A DNA stretch of 11,705 nt. Origin: JBBRGG01 sp038240875 (GTDB lineage: Bacteria; Planctomycetota; Phycisphaerae; Phycisphaerales; UBA1924). Where the stretch lies: NCBI GenBank assembly GCA_038240875.1, contig JBBRGG010000106.1, forward strand, positions 1 through 11,705, given 5' to 3'. A program made the translations under genes and the position numbers. Of the stretch, positions 1 to 6,037 are shown one piece after another (position 1 is the first letter of the stretch; each line of letters begins with the position of its first letter). The notes under the pieces are model-generated. The model did no database searches, was not told where the DNA came from, and saw only the letters and a list, made by a program, of their open reading frames with translations.

Positions 1-189
1 GTCGTCATCGATGAGCAGGAACTGAGGATCGCGCTGGTCGTCGGCGTCCGTAACCGAGGCGGCGAAACCGCTGAAGGTCCATGTCGCCGAATCGTTGTCC
101 GACGCGAACGAAAAGAATGCGGCTTGCGCGCTACCCGCAAGGGCAGCAACTGCCACAGTCGATACCATTCCTGCCAAAAGCTTGTTCAT
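1..189 (-). CDS. Exported protein, N-terminal part (probable PEP-CTERM-type surface protein), runs off left edge
   Basis: Reading from ATG at 187-189 towards position 1 gives 63 open codons with no stop. The first ~23 residues form a classical Sec signal peptide: a short MNKLL start, a hydrophobic Ala/Val/Leu core and an AQA cleavage site before AFFSFASD. The mature part is acidic and Ser/Phe-rich (for example FSFASDNDSATWTFSGF), a style I associate with planctomycete PEP-CTERM surface proteins, but the C-terminus lies outside the window so the sorting tail cannot be checked. An AGAGG ribosome-binding site lies about 7 nt upstream of the ATG. The function is unknown; secretion is well supported and the family is a guess. 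Confidence 0.8.
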   Translation of the reverse strand, partial: MNKLLAGMVSTVAVAALAGSAQAAFFSFASDNDSATWTFSGFAASVTDADDQRDPQFLLIDDD

Positions 190-249
190 AAAAAGACCTC
201 TCGACGCTGGGGGGGGGTGGGAAATAACCTGAACCGACGAAGCGCACCG

Positions 250-267
250 CCACCTAGCTAAAGGTGG
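250..267 (-). repeat. Short inverted repeat in the 5' leader of the left-edge gene
   Basis: Arms CCACCT and AGGTGG (6 bp, perfect) flank a 6-nt spacer, about 60 bp upstream of the start codon of the left-edge exported gene. In the transcript it would form a small hairpin; as DNA it could be an operator. The role is unknown. Confidence 0.35.
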
Positions 268-686
268 AGAGCCAAAAGCCATGCACGTACGCGAAACCAA
301 CGAGCGGCTCACGCCTGATTACAGACGAAAACCGCGCATGTACTGCACTCATAGATACAGGTGCCACATGGCTAGGAAAATGCCAATGAACTTGGACAAA
401 AAAGTGCGTCTGTGACGATGCGGCGGGTTTCAACGGGTGAAACGACCGCGCCCAATCGCCGGTGTAGATGGAAACGCCCCCCGCCTCTTTAAGGCAGGCA
501 GATACGATGCAACCAAACATTATGCGAACATGCTCGGGATGGAGGTGCGGGCTACCTGAGGCGTCGAGCCTGAATTCGGAACTTCGTTGAGAGCCGACAT
601 GGAATTTTGTTATTATCTTTTGCTGAGAGCTTGGCCTTGGGTGGTCCGCCCGTCCCCGCCGGGTTCTTTGCCTTCGTGTTTCGTGC

Positions 687-711
687 CATCAGGATCGCTT
701 CGATCCTGATG
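687..711. repeat. Perfect 11-bp inverted repeat downstream of the tmRNA terminator
   Basis: Arms CATCAGGATCG (687-697) and CGATCCTGATG (701-711) are perfectly complementary with a 3-nt spacer. Neither strand shows a T-tract directly after it, so it is not a classical intrinsic terminator. It may be a backup, 3'-end-protecting hairpin behind ssrA, or a protein-binding site. Confidence 0.6.
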
Positions 712-732
712 CTGCGTAAAAACCTTACCCCT

Positions 733-766
733 AAAAACGACAACGTGCACGCATTTCTGCGCGCAC
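733..766 (-). terminator. Probable intrinsic terminator of ssrA
   Basis: On the minus strand, 27 nt after the tmRNA 3' end, the arms GTGCGCGCA and TGCGTGCAC form a 9-bp stem with one G-U pair and a GAAA tetraloop. A short spacer and TTTTT (733-737) follow. The T-tract starts about 7 nt after the stem, which is farther than ideal, so the call is probable rather than certain. The position fits termination of the ssrA transcript. Confidence 0.55.
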
Positions 767-793
767 TTGCCTCCATGAAACCGAATCAAAAAG

Positions 794-1142
794 TGGAGCC
801 GGGGGGAATCGAACCCCCGTCCCGTGACAGTCGGCACACCGCATCTACGCGTGTATCCATCGATTTAATCTCGGTTGGGTGGCGTGCGATGGCACACTCC
901 GCTCCTTCCAAGCCTTCAGTATAATTTCGCGGTTTGACCCCTGAACACCACAGATCTCCGCTAGCCCGCTGTTTTCGACCCCCCGCCTAGCAGGCGTTGA
1001 CAGGAGGTCGGACGGCCTAATTAGGCCGCGAGAGCGTAATTGCTGTTAGCAATTAATGTGTTGCGTGATTTTTACGAGGCCTTCACGCCCCTCGACGCGC
1101 CACGATGTGCGTCACATGCCCGGTCGAATCCAGTTCGGCCCC
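794..1142 (-). ncRNA. ssrA: Transfer-messenger RNA (tmRNA, 10Sa RNA), one-piece
   Basis: tmRNA rescues ribosomes stalled on broken mRNAs and adds a degradation tag, working with SmpB. On the minus strand the RNA begins GGGGCCGAACTGGATTCGAC, the hallmark tmRNA 5' end, and ends with a T-arm (GGGGG-TTCGATT-CCCCC) and CGGCTCCA. The 5' GGGGCCG and 3' CGGCTCC pair as a 7-bp acceptor stem with one G-U. The length of 349 nt is normal for one-piece tmRNA. The tag frame (1021-1050) follows the conserved GGCCTCGTAAAAA region and reads ANSNYALAA before TAA; this stop sits in the loop of a palindrome (1013-1028, arms CGGCC/GGCCG) matching helix 5. The 3' CCA is not encoded (CTT follows the discriminator A), so CCA must be added enzymatically. 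A TATACT -10 box lies about 25 nt upstream. Confidence 0.97.
1021..1050 (-). CDS. tmRNA-encoded proteolysis tag ANSNYALAA
   Basis: This is the internal reading frame of ssrA: resume codon GCT, then AAC AGC AAT TAC GCT CTC GCG GCC and TAA. The peptide ANSNYALAA matches the E. coli tag ANDENYALAA in layout, with one residue fewer in the middle and the same YALAA end recognised by ClpXP-type proteases. The resume codon is placed by alignment with E. coli tmRNA. The frame is too short to be an ordinary gene. Confidence 0.9.
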   Translation of the reverse strand, partial: ANSNYALAA

Positions 1143-1165
1143 AAATTGTCAAAGATCTGACAGGT

Positions 1166-1171
1166 AGTATA
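1166..1171 (-). promoter_or_regulatory. Possible -10 box of the ssrA promoter
   Basis: On the minus strand TATACT (5 of 6 to TATAAT) stands about 24 nt before the mature tmRNA 5' end. This would leave a short leader removed by RNase P. No good -35 hexamer is visible at 16-18 bp, so the call rests on one box. Confidence 0.3.
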
Positions 1172-1266
1172 GGCGATCAATACTGGGCATTAGGCATTTG
1201 GCGTAGCTACTCGCTATCTCTGGTCTGCTCGATTCGCCAATTGCCGTTCGCGCTTCCACCGCCTCA

Positions 1267-1521
1267 TTACCACTGGCTATTTCCGACCGGCCTTTGCCCT
1301 CGCTTTTCTTCTAATATCCGCTTGATGTCTTCTGGCCGCATCACAGGCAGTGAAGTTCGCCCCGTCGCCAGCATCAACTGAATATAAGGCACGCACATCC
1401 CGCAGCCCGTGCCACACTGCGTCTCTTTCGATAACGCGTCAAGATCACGGCCAACTCGCTGAGACAATTCCAGCAGCGTCGCGAATCGCACCTTGTGGCA
1501 TATGCATCGGTCAACAGCCAT
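1267..1521 (-). CDS. BFD-like [2Fe-2S]-binding protein (bacterioferritin-associated ferredoxin family)
   Basis: A small protein of 84 residues. It has the Cys pattern of the BFD-like [2Fe-2S] domain: C6-I-C8 near the N-terminus (DRCICHKVRF) and QCGTGCGMC with C36, C40 and C43, followed by a helix. In Bfd such a cluster passes electrons to bacterioferritin for iron release; stand-alone relatives have less certain partners. The extra Cys in CGTGCGMC is common in this family. I chose ATG 1519-1521 because GGAGAG (1529-1534) lies 7 nt upstream; a TTG five codons earlier would sit on that site. The basic C-terminal tail (about residues 62-84) is outside the domain. No bacterioferritin gene is in the window. 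The gene reads towards ssrA on the same strand, with a separate promoter likely for each. Confidence 0.85.
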   Translation of the reverse strand: MAVDRCICHKVRFATLLELSQRVGRDLDALSKETQCGTGCGMCVPYIQLMLATGRTSLPVMRPEDIKRILEEKRGQRPVGNSQW

Positions 1522-1528
1522 CGACGAA

Positions 1529-1534
1529 CTCTCC
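1529..1534 (-). promoter_or_regulatory. Ribosome-binding site of the BFD-like gene
   Basis: GGAGAG on the minus strand, 7 nt before ATG 1519-1521. It decides for this ATG over the in-frame TTG at 1534-1536. Confidence 0.6.
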
Positions 1535-1687
1535 AAGGACTCTGTGTCGCTTCACCTCAAGCACCCTCATTCCAGCATCAGTACGCGACGCAGTACAGAC
1601 CAGATTCGTTGCAGATTACTTGGAACAACATTGGCGCAACCTTGGCACGTTTTGTTGCACAGTCAAGTATGACGCGCCTTGTACATA

Positions 1688-2647
1688 CTATCGCCAATCC
1701 TCCGCGTCTGGAACATAGATCAAGGAATCTTCCCCTTCAATTGAGCCAATCGCGGGATCTTGTTGCGATAACCATTCGGGTTTCCCGGCAATTGGTCGGG
1801 CACTCGAATCAGCAAAGACCGCTGCCGCCGCGCCTATCGAGCTGGCGCGCGAACCTGCGCCTTTCGCCGACGCATGCCGAAATGCCGTCGTGGGAAACTG
1901 GTTTAATTCCCATAGTGCACTCGCGCGCAATCGCTCTCCACGCGACGTGCCCGAACTTTCATTTGCACTCGCGCCGCTTCCTCCACTGTTGCCAGACTCT
2001 CCACCACCAACGAACAACAAAGGCGGGTCCAGCAGCGCGCTATTCCGCGCCGGGTCACCACCCAAAAGCGCGTCGGCAAACACCACGACCTGCTCGGGTT
2101 GGCGAAGCTCGCCGATCCGCCGCCAAGGCCTGTGCCCGATCGCGCTTCCCCACCCAGGAGTCTTGCTTGGCGATAGGTAATAACCGTTGTACCCGTACGT
2201 GCTCGTCGGCTGCCTGCCCGGGCCTTGCGCTCGATACGTTCCCCACGCCTGACTCGGGCACTCAAATACCGATCGCTGGGTCAACGCCGCGTTTATATAC
2301 GGCGCGATGAAGCCACGTTCATGCTCGACCTGCGTCGTGGCCGATCCGTGCGTGCCCCACCAAAAAACCTGTGGCCCGGTTCCAATATCCGGCTCATCCC
2401 AGTATGCTAAAGGCATCACGCGCTCGCGATAGTCGTTGGCGTACATCGACCACGCCGTGATGAGTTGTCGCTGATTGGACAAACACGCGACCGTACGTAC
2501 CGAGCTTCGCGCCGCAGCCAAACTTGGCAGGAGTATGCCTACGAGCACCGCAACGATCGCAATCACAACAAGTAACTCGATGAGTGTGAAGGCAGCCGAC
2601 TTGGTGGCGGATTGTGTTCGTATATGCGTGGCTTTGACTATGCGCAT
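1688..2647 (-). CDS. Type II secretion pseudopilin-like protein (prepilin N-terminal methylation domain)
   Basis: 319 residues. A short basic leader ends KSAA|FTLIELL: prepilin peptidase should cut between A19 and F20, with the conserved Glu at +5 (E24), followed by one hydrophobic helix (about 20-42) and PSLAAARSSVRTVACLSNQRQL. This is the standard layout of the large planctomycete pseudopilin-like family. Further marks are FECPS (128-132) and a C-terminal FRH...VFAD segment (H258, D280) resembling the family's H-x9-DG motif, here with a longer gap and Ser instead of Gly. A Gly/Ser-rich insert spans about 213-235. The cleaved protein probably sits in the inner membrane or periplasm as a filament or surface component. 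Its ATG overlaps the stop of the upstream beta-propeller gene (TAATG) with AGGAGA 5 nt before it, so the two are translationally coupled. The specific role is unknown. Confidence 0.85.
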   Translation of the reverse strand: MRIVKATHIRTQSATKSAAFTLIELLVVIAIVAVLVGILLPSLAAARSSVRTVACLSNQRQLITAWSMYANDYRERVMPLAYWDEPDIGTGPQVFWWGTHGSATTQVEHERGFIAPYINAALTQRSVFECPSQAWGTYRAQGPGRQPTSTYGYNGYYLSPSKTPGWGSAIGHRPWRRIGELRQPEQVVVFADALLGGDPARNSALLDPPLLFVGGGESGNSGGSGASANESSGTSRGERLRASALWELNQFPTTAFRHASAKGAGSRASSIGAAAAVFADSSARPIAGKPEWLSQQDPAIGSIEGEDSLIYVPDAEDWR

Positions 2648-4371
2648 TATGGTCTCCTGCTTGCGCTTCTCGACGCTTCGTTTCGACGAAGTATCATCAT
2701 CAACGCGGTACGATCCGCCAACGTCACGCTCAAATCGCCATTGATATCACGCGCGCTCACCGACACCACGCCTCGCTCGAACGCTGCAAGATCATCCACG
2801 CTGACGCGGCCATCACTATTTACATCTGGTCGCATCGACGCGAAGGCGCTCATAACGCTGCCACCGTTCGTTCCCGCGCCAATTGCGTACCACGCGCGAT
2901 GCGCAATTGCCGGGCTTCCTGAAACGCCAGTAATCGACGTAAAGAAATTCCGATCCCGAGGCCCGAGTGCGACGTCAAGCGTTGCAAGCTCCGCGCCAAA
3001 CGCACCTACCGTCGTGCTCGTCGAAGGCACGCCAACGCAAAGCTGGTTCGCGTCTCGTGACACCACGGGTTGATATGACCAGAGCCCCGCACGAAGATAC
3101 TCGCCTAGGTCAAGCGAAAGATCCGAATCAAGATCGGTCCACGAATCAATCGCCGAATCCCAAAGCTGCAACGCACTATCGCCGCGGTCAACGAACAAAC
3201 CAACCGAAGGCACGCTTCCAAAGCCTTGGATTCCACTCGAAAGCGCGATGCGACCGTTGCCCAAAGCAACAGGCGTGCTCGCCGAACGATTGCTCGGCAC
3301 TGACCAATAGATGGTGCCCGTACTTCCATCAAGCGCGATCAAATTTCCCGCGTCAATATCGCCAAAGAATGCGTACGACGCCGCGTACACTCGTGGCCCT
3401 TGCCCCGCGCGCATCGCTGGCACCACGCTCACGCCACCGAAGAAGCCCTCAGTAATCAAGTTGCTCGCGATAAACGCGGGCGCAGGTGCAACGCTCGCGT
3501 CGGCGGGATATGCCAGCACAGAACCACCGGTAACTCCTGGATCGCCAAGCGTTGCGACATAGACCAGTCCGACGCCGCCTTGGTTCGTAACGAGGTATGC
3601 GGGCGTCGCGCCCGAAGCGCCGCCGATGGGCACGCTCCACACAATCGCGCCGGGCTGAAACGGATTGCTCGCAGTAAATGGATCGATGTTGATGCACACC
3701 AGCGAAGCGCCGGTGCCAAAGCCGTCGTAGTCTGTAATGAACACTCGGCCACGCCCCGCGACCTGCGTCGCAATCGTCGCACTCGCATTCACAATCGACC
3801 GCACAAGCGTCGCACGCCAACGCTCAACACCCGTTGCCGCATCAAAGCAAATCAGCACGCGCCCCGAAGGCACAAGTACGATGTTCCGCGTTGCATCAAC
3901 CGTGATCGACGAAAACGAATCGAGCGCTGGCGCAGGAATCAATGCGGACCAGGCTACGCCGCCGTCGCTTCGTCGTATCGCGAGGGCGCGCCACTGCGTC
4001 CCGCCACCCCCACCACCCCCGGCTCCCACAAGCGAAACCCGTGCTGCGACATACACGTTGCTCGCGTCAAATACCGGCGTTGCCGACGCGTTCATGAATA
4101 TTGCTCGGCCAAGTTCATCTGTGCTTCGTGACCAGATCGGCGTGAGCGACAAAGCCAAGCCCGGCGCGCCCCCAACAGGGAGCGCCGAGTCATTAAGTAT
4201 GGACGTGTGCGAGCTTGTGCCTCCAACCGTCGGCCACGTGTCGGCAGAGGGTTGGGCGAAGGTAGTAAACGAAGCTACGACAGATACTGCGCAGAGGATC
4301 CACGCGCATGAACGCTGCTTGTGTGTACCCAATTTGTACATACGCAGTTTGTTCGCACATTTTGGGCACAT
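2647..4371 (-). CDS. Exported PQQ-like beta-propeller protein with C-terminal dockerin-like repeat
   Basis: 574 residues. After a basic stretch (KLGTHKQR) a hydrophobic segment (21-38) and a TFA|QPS site form a signal peptide. The body has repeated PQQ-like blade motifs, for example LICFDAATGVERW (173-185) and LIALDGSTGTIYW (344-356), plus a weaker one near 128-141, typical of a beta-propeller used for binding rather than catalysis. Residues 117-124 are eight glycines in a row. The end (515-562) carries two calcium-loop repeats, DVNSDGRVSVDD and DINGDLSVTLAD, as in type I dockerins; the second lacks the loop Gly. There is no PEP-CTERM tail. The start is uncertain: ATG 4369-4371 has only a weak AAGAAG site, and M11 also precedes the signal peptide. 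The gene lies 98 bp after the PEP-CTERM gene and is coupled to the pseudopilin gene. Surface ligand binding is inferred from context. Confidence 0.8.
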   Translation of the reverse strand: MCPKCANKLRMYKLGTHKQRSCAWILCAVSVVASFTTFAQPSADTWPTVGGTSSHTSILNDSALPVGGAPGLALSLTPIWSRSTDELGRAIFMNASATPVFDASNVYVAARVSLVGAGGGGGGGTQWRALAIRRSDGGVAWSALIPAPALDSFSSITVDATRNIVLVPSGRVLICFDAATGVERWRATLVRSIVNASATIATQVAGRGRVFITDYDGFGTGASLVCINIDPFTASNPFQPGAIVWSVPIGGASGATPAYLVTNQGGVGLVYVATLGDPGVTGGSVLAYPADASVAPAPAFIASNLITEGFFGGVSVVPAMRAGQGPRVYAASYAFFGDIDAGNLIALDGSTGTIYWSVPSNRSASTPVALGNGRIALSSGIQGFGSVPSVGLFVDRGDSALQLWDSAIDSWTDLDSDLSLDLGEYLRAGLWSYQPVVSRDANQLCVGVPSTSTTVGAFGAELATLDVALGPRDRNFFTSITGVSGSPAIAHRAWYAIGAGTNGGSVMSAFASMRPDVNSDGRVSVDDLAAFERGVVSVSARDINGDLSVTLADRTALMMILRRNEASRSASRRP

Positions 4372-4469
4372 GCATGCAGCTTCTTTGCAAAAATCTAAGG
4401 TTATGTAGTGTGTGATAATAAACTCGCAAAATTGTAATGTAGAATTACCTGCTCAAGATAGAAAATATA
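4372..4469 (-). other. Short AT-rich spacer between the PEP-CTERM gene and the beta-propeller gene
   Basis: This 98-bp spacer is much richer in A/T than its flanks. A weak hairpin (GTAAT/ATTAC, 5 bp) followed by AATTTT could attenuate read-through, and TTGCGA with TACATA at 16 bp is a possible weak promoter. Neither is strong, so I cannot say whether the beta-propeller gene is only co-transcribed from the riboswitch promoter or also has its own. Confidence 0.35.
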
Positions 4470-5330
4470 TTACTTCAACCGCCGCCGCCGATGGACAGCA
4501 ACTCCAGCCACGCCTAGCAACGCCAGCGTTCCAGGCGCAGGTACAACATCGCTAAACCCGTCGATTTCAATGTTGCCGGTCGCGGTAGATGCCAAGGAAA
4601 TGCGCACAAAGCTGACCTGTGCAAGCCCGACCAAGCCGATGTCGACGCCTGCGCCACCTCCTGAGCCGTTGTACAAGGCGGTCAATTGGGCAAGATCCAT
4701 CCCTTGCCAGGCAATCGATGGATCGACCGGGCGGGTGAAGTCTGTGAAAACATTTCCAGGCGTAGATTGGAACGGGTTGGTCAAGTCGGCGTATCCGAGC
4801 GTCGGGAATAGCCCGTCGGCGGCGAGATTTGGAATGGTGCGCCAGTCAACGCCATCGGCGGAAACTTCGATGGTGCCGCCGTCGGATGCGATGGTGGTGG
4901 CGATGGGCTCGAAGGTGTTGGGATCAAAGAAGAAAGAGTTTCCAAAGATAAGCAAGTCGATGCCAAAGGGGTTGGCGGGGTCGTTGATGATGGGCTCATC
5001 GAAGCGAACGACGAGTGACCCGCCACGACCAATGGAAATGATTTCATCGGTGCCAAATGCGGAATTGAACGGAGTCACCGCGCCGGGAAATACGCCTTCG
5101 CCGGTGAAGCGTTCGGGCGAACCCAGCGCGACGGCGGGGTTTGAAAATCCAGAGCTCGCGCCGACGCCAGCTGTAAACGAGATGACTTGGTCGGCCCAAG
5201 GGTTGCTCGTTGCGTGAGCCAAACGTGGCACCGAGGCTGGCGCAAGCACCGCAATCGCGCACAAAAGAGGCTGAATGAGATTGGATCGGACGAAAGAAAA
5301 AACAACCGACGCAGAACAAGTGGCGTTCAT
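4470..5330 (-). CDS. PEP-CTERM surface protein under a cobalamin riboswitch; candidate B12-locus surface protein
   Basis: 286 residues with a Sec signal peptide (cleavage near AHA|TS, residue 40). The C-terminus VPAPGTLALLGVAGVAV-HRRRRLK (263-286) is a PEP-CTERM-type sorting tail: short motif, hydrophobic helix, basic end. The mature domain (45-262) is predicted all-beta. The segment EIISIGRGGSLVVRFDEPI followed by NDPANPFGIDLLIFGNSFF (96-134), then EVSADGVDWRTI (155-166) and a final EIDGFSDV, resembles from memory a family of surface proteins encoded next to BtuB-type B12 transporters in Bacteroidetes; this has not been searched. It is the first gene after the riboswitch at 5613-5870, so it is likely expressed when B12 is scarce. 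A role in binding or presenting cobalamin is inference. The ribosome-binding site is moderate (GGTGG about 4 nt before ATG 5328-5330). Confidence 0.8.
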   Translation of the reverse strand: MNATCSASVVFSFVRSNLIQPLLCAIAVLAPASVPRLAHATSNPWADQVISFTAGVGASSGFSNPAVALGSPERFTGEGVFPGAVTPFNSAFGTDEIISIGRGGSLVVRFDEPIINDPANPFGIDLLIFGNSFFFDPNTFEPIATTIASDGGTIEVSADGVDWRTIPNLAADGLFPTLGYADLTNPFQSTPGNVFTDFTRPVDPSIAWQGMDLAQLTALYNGSGGGAGVDIGLVGLAQVSFVRISLASTATGNIEIDGFSDVVPAPGTLALLGVAGVAVHRRRRLK

Positions 5331-5612
5331 GCGCCACCGCCTTTCAAGCTACGCACCAACGACGTAGGCACAGTGCCGACGGCCGCCAAGTGTTGCAAAT
5401 TTCACTCCGATTCGCGCGGAGCGGCCCCTAACCCAGATCGGGATAAAGCCAACACGCGGAAAGAGAGAGCGTCGGACGCGCGCAGGGACGAGGCGAGCGT
5501 CAACGCCGGGTCCCTTGCCGAGGCATGAAGTGATAGAGTTTGAGTGCTGAAACCAGCACGCCAAACCTACCGCCGCACGCCGCAGCCCGCGAGGGCCAAC
5601 CAGCACACGGCC
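5331..5612 (-). other. Leader / expression-platform region between the cobalamin aptamer and the first gene
   Basis: 282 nt with no convincing gene. Just after the aptamer a GGCC/GGCC hairpin (5594-5612) could be the P13-type element. Further on lie a 6-bp hairpin with arms GTGCTG/CAGCAC, a GGGAC/GTCCC hairpin, a CTCCG/CGGAG hairpin, the palindrome GGCACAGTGCC (5367-5377) and CTACG/CGTAG arms just before the ribosome-binding site. None is followed by a clear T-run, so I see no classical intrinsic terminator. Control could act on translation start, through Rho, or by a structure I cannot fold by eye. Confidence 0.5.
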
Positions 5613-5870
5613 ATCGGCAGGTCTTCCGGCTCTGGGCATACTCGTCTGGTCGCCTTCCCAACTCTGGCTTTTTTGGCCAGAAATCAGTGGCTGCTTGAGG
5701 TTTGTGTTCACATTCGTGCGCACAAACCGAGCATGACCAGACGCACAAGCCCAATACGGCGGCGCGTCCGCGGCGGAATGAGCGTTGCTTCACTTATGAG
5801 GCGAACAACGCCGAACCGCACTTCCCTTTTCACCTAGCCAACGCTCGAAAGAACGTCGCCAGGCACCGAT
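5613..5870 (-). promoter_or_regulatory. Cobalamin (B12) riboswitch aptamer
   Basis: Read on the minus strand, the region carries the cobalamin riboswitch signature in order. ATCGGTGCC (5862-5870) opens the RNA and its ATCGG pairs with CCGAT at the 3' end (5613-5617). Then come GGTG-AAAAGGGAA (5822-5834), a CGG...ATTCCG element with an enlarged GCGTTG/CAACGC hairpin, CGCGGACGCGCCGCCGTA, a 9-bp helix CGTCTGGTC/GACCAGACG (5735-5743 with 5643-5651), an 8-bp hairpin GGTTTGTG/CACAAACC (5699-5728), GCCACTG...TGGGAAGGC, and the B12 box CCAGAGCCGGAAGACCTGCC (5616-5635). The order and pairing match the cobalamin riboswitch family (Rfam RF00174). In that family, binding normally represses downstream expression. 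Position and strand point to the PEP-CTERM gene and those behind it. Confidence 0.93.
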
Positions 5871-5880
5871 AGCTGCAAGC

Positions 5881-5909
5881 AGAATACGCCAAGAGTGTGC
5901 GGCGTGCAA
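5881..5909 (-). promoter_or_regulatory. Sigma70-type promoter of the riboswitch transcript
   Basis: On the minus strand TTGCAC (-35, 5904-5909) and TATTCT (-10, 5881-5886) are separated by exactly 17 bp. The predicted start near 5874 is only a few nucleotides before the first paired base of the aptamer (5870). The hexamers are moderate matches, but the spacing and placement make this a good candidate. Confidence 0.6.
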
Positions 5910-5994
5910 GTATGCGCTGGAATTGGTGGTCGTAATTGCGCGCAAAGGGTTGCGAGAAGAGATTGTGGGAGTTTGATTTATTGAAAAGGCTTGC

Positions 5995-6037
5995 GCAAAC
6001 CTGAATGCAAACCTGAACGCGAGTCTAAACGCGAAAC
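5995..6037. repeat. Imperfect 12-bp tandem repeat upstream of the riboswitch promoter
   Basis: Units are GCAAACCTGAAT, GCAAACCTGAAC, the diverged GCGAGTCTAAAC and a partial GCGAAAC. The repeats lie about 90 bp upstream of the predicted -35 box. They could be slippage products or binding sites of a regulator. Confidence 0.6.

Larger units (their letters stand above)
190..732. other. Intergenic region between ssrA terminator and the left-edge gene
   Basis: I see no convincing gene in these roughly 540 bp. Reading frames of 70-105 codons exist on both strands, but they overlap each other or the tmRNA, lack ribosome-binding sites and resemble no family. The region should hold the promoter and 5' leader of the left-edge exported gene. 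Structural elements inside it (a run of nine G at 209-217, a 6-bp hairpin at 250-267 and an 11-bp hairpin at 687-711) are listed separately where strong enough. Confidence 0.5.

Noticed and set aside
794..830. Apparent tRNA 3' half (T-arm and acceptor strand)
   Set aside because: It belongs to the tRNA-like domain of tmRNA; no anticodon arm is present and the 5' half lies at 1122-1142 with the mRNA-like part between.
552..837. Minus-strand reading frames after ssrA, including a Lys-rich 45-codon stretch starting MARNTKAKNPAGTGG
   Set aside because: The ATG lies inside the 11-bp hairpin, has no ribosome-binding site, and the longer versions run into the tmRNA terminator and tmRNA itself.
1040..2310. 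Plus-strand frames of 96-271 codons opposite the BFD and pseudopilin genes
   Set aside because: They are shadows of well-supported minus-strand genes, with unusual composition and no domains.
3400..4408. Plus-strand frames of 223-243 codons opposite the beta-propeller gene
   Set aside because: Shadow frames; the minus-strand reading has a signal peptide, PQQ-like motifs and a dockerin repeat.
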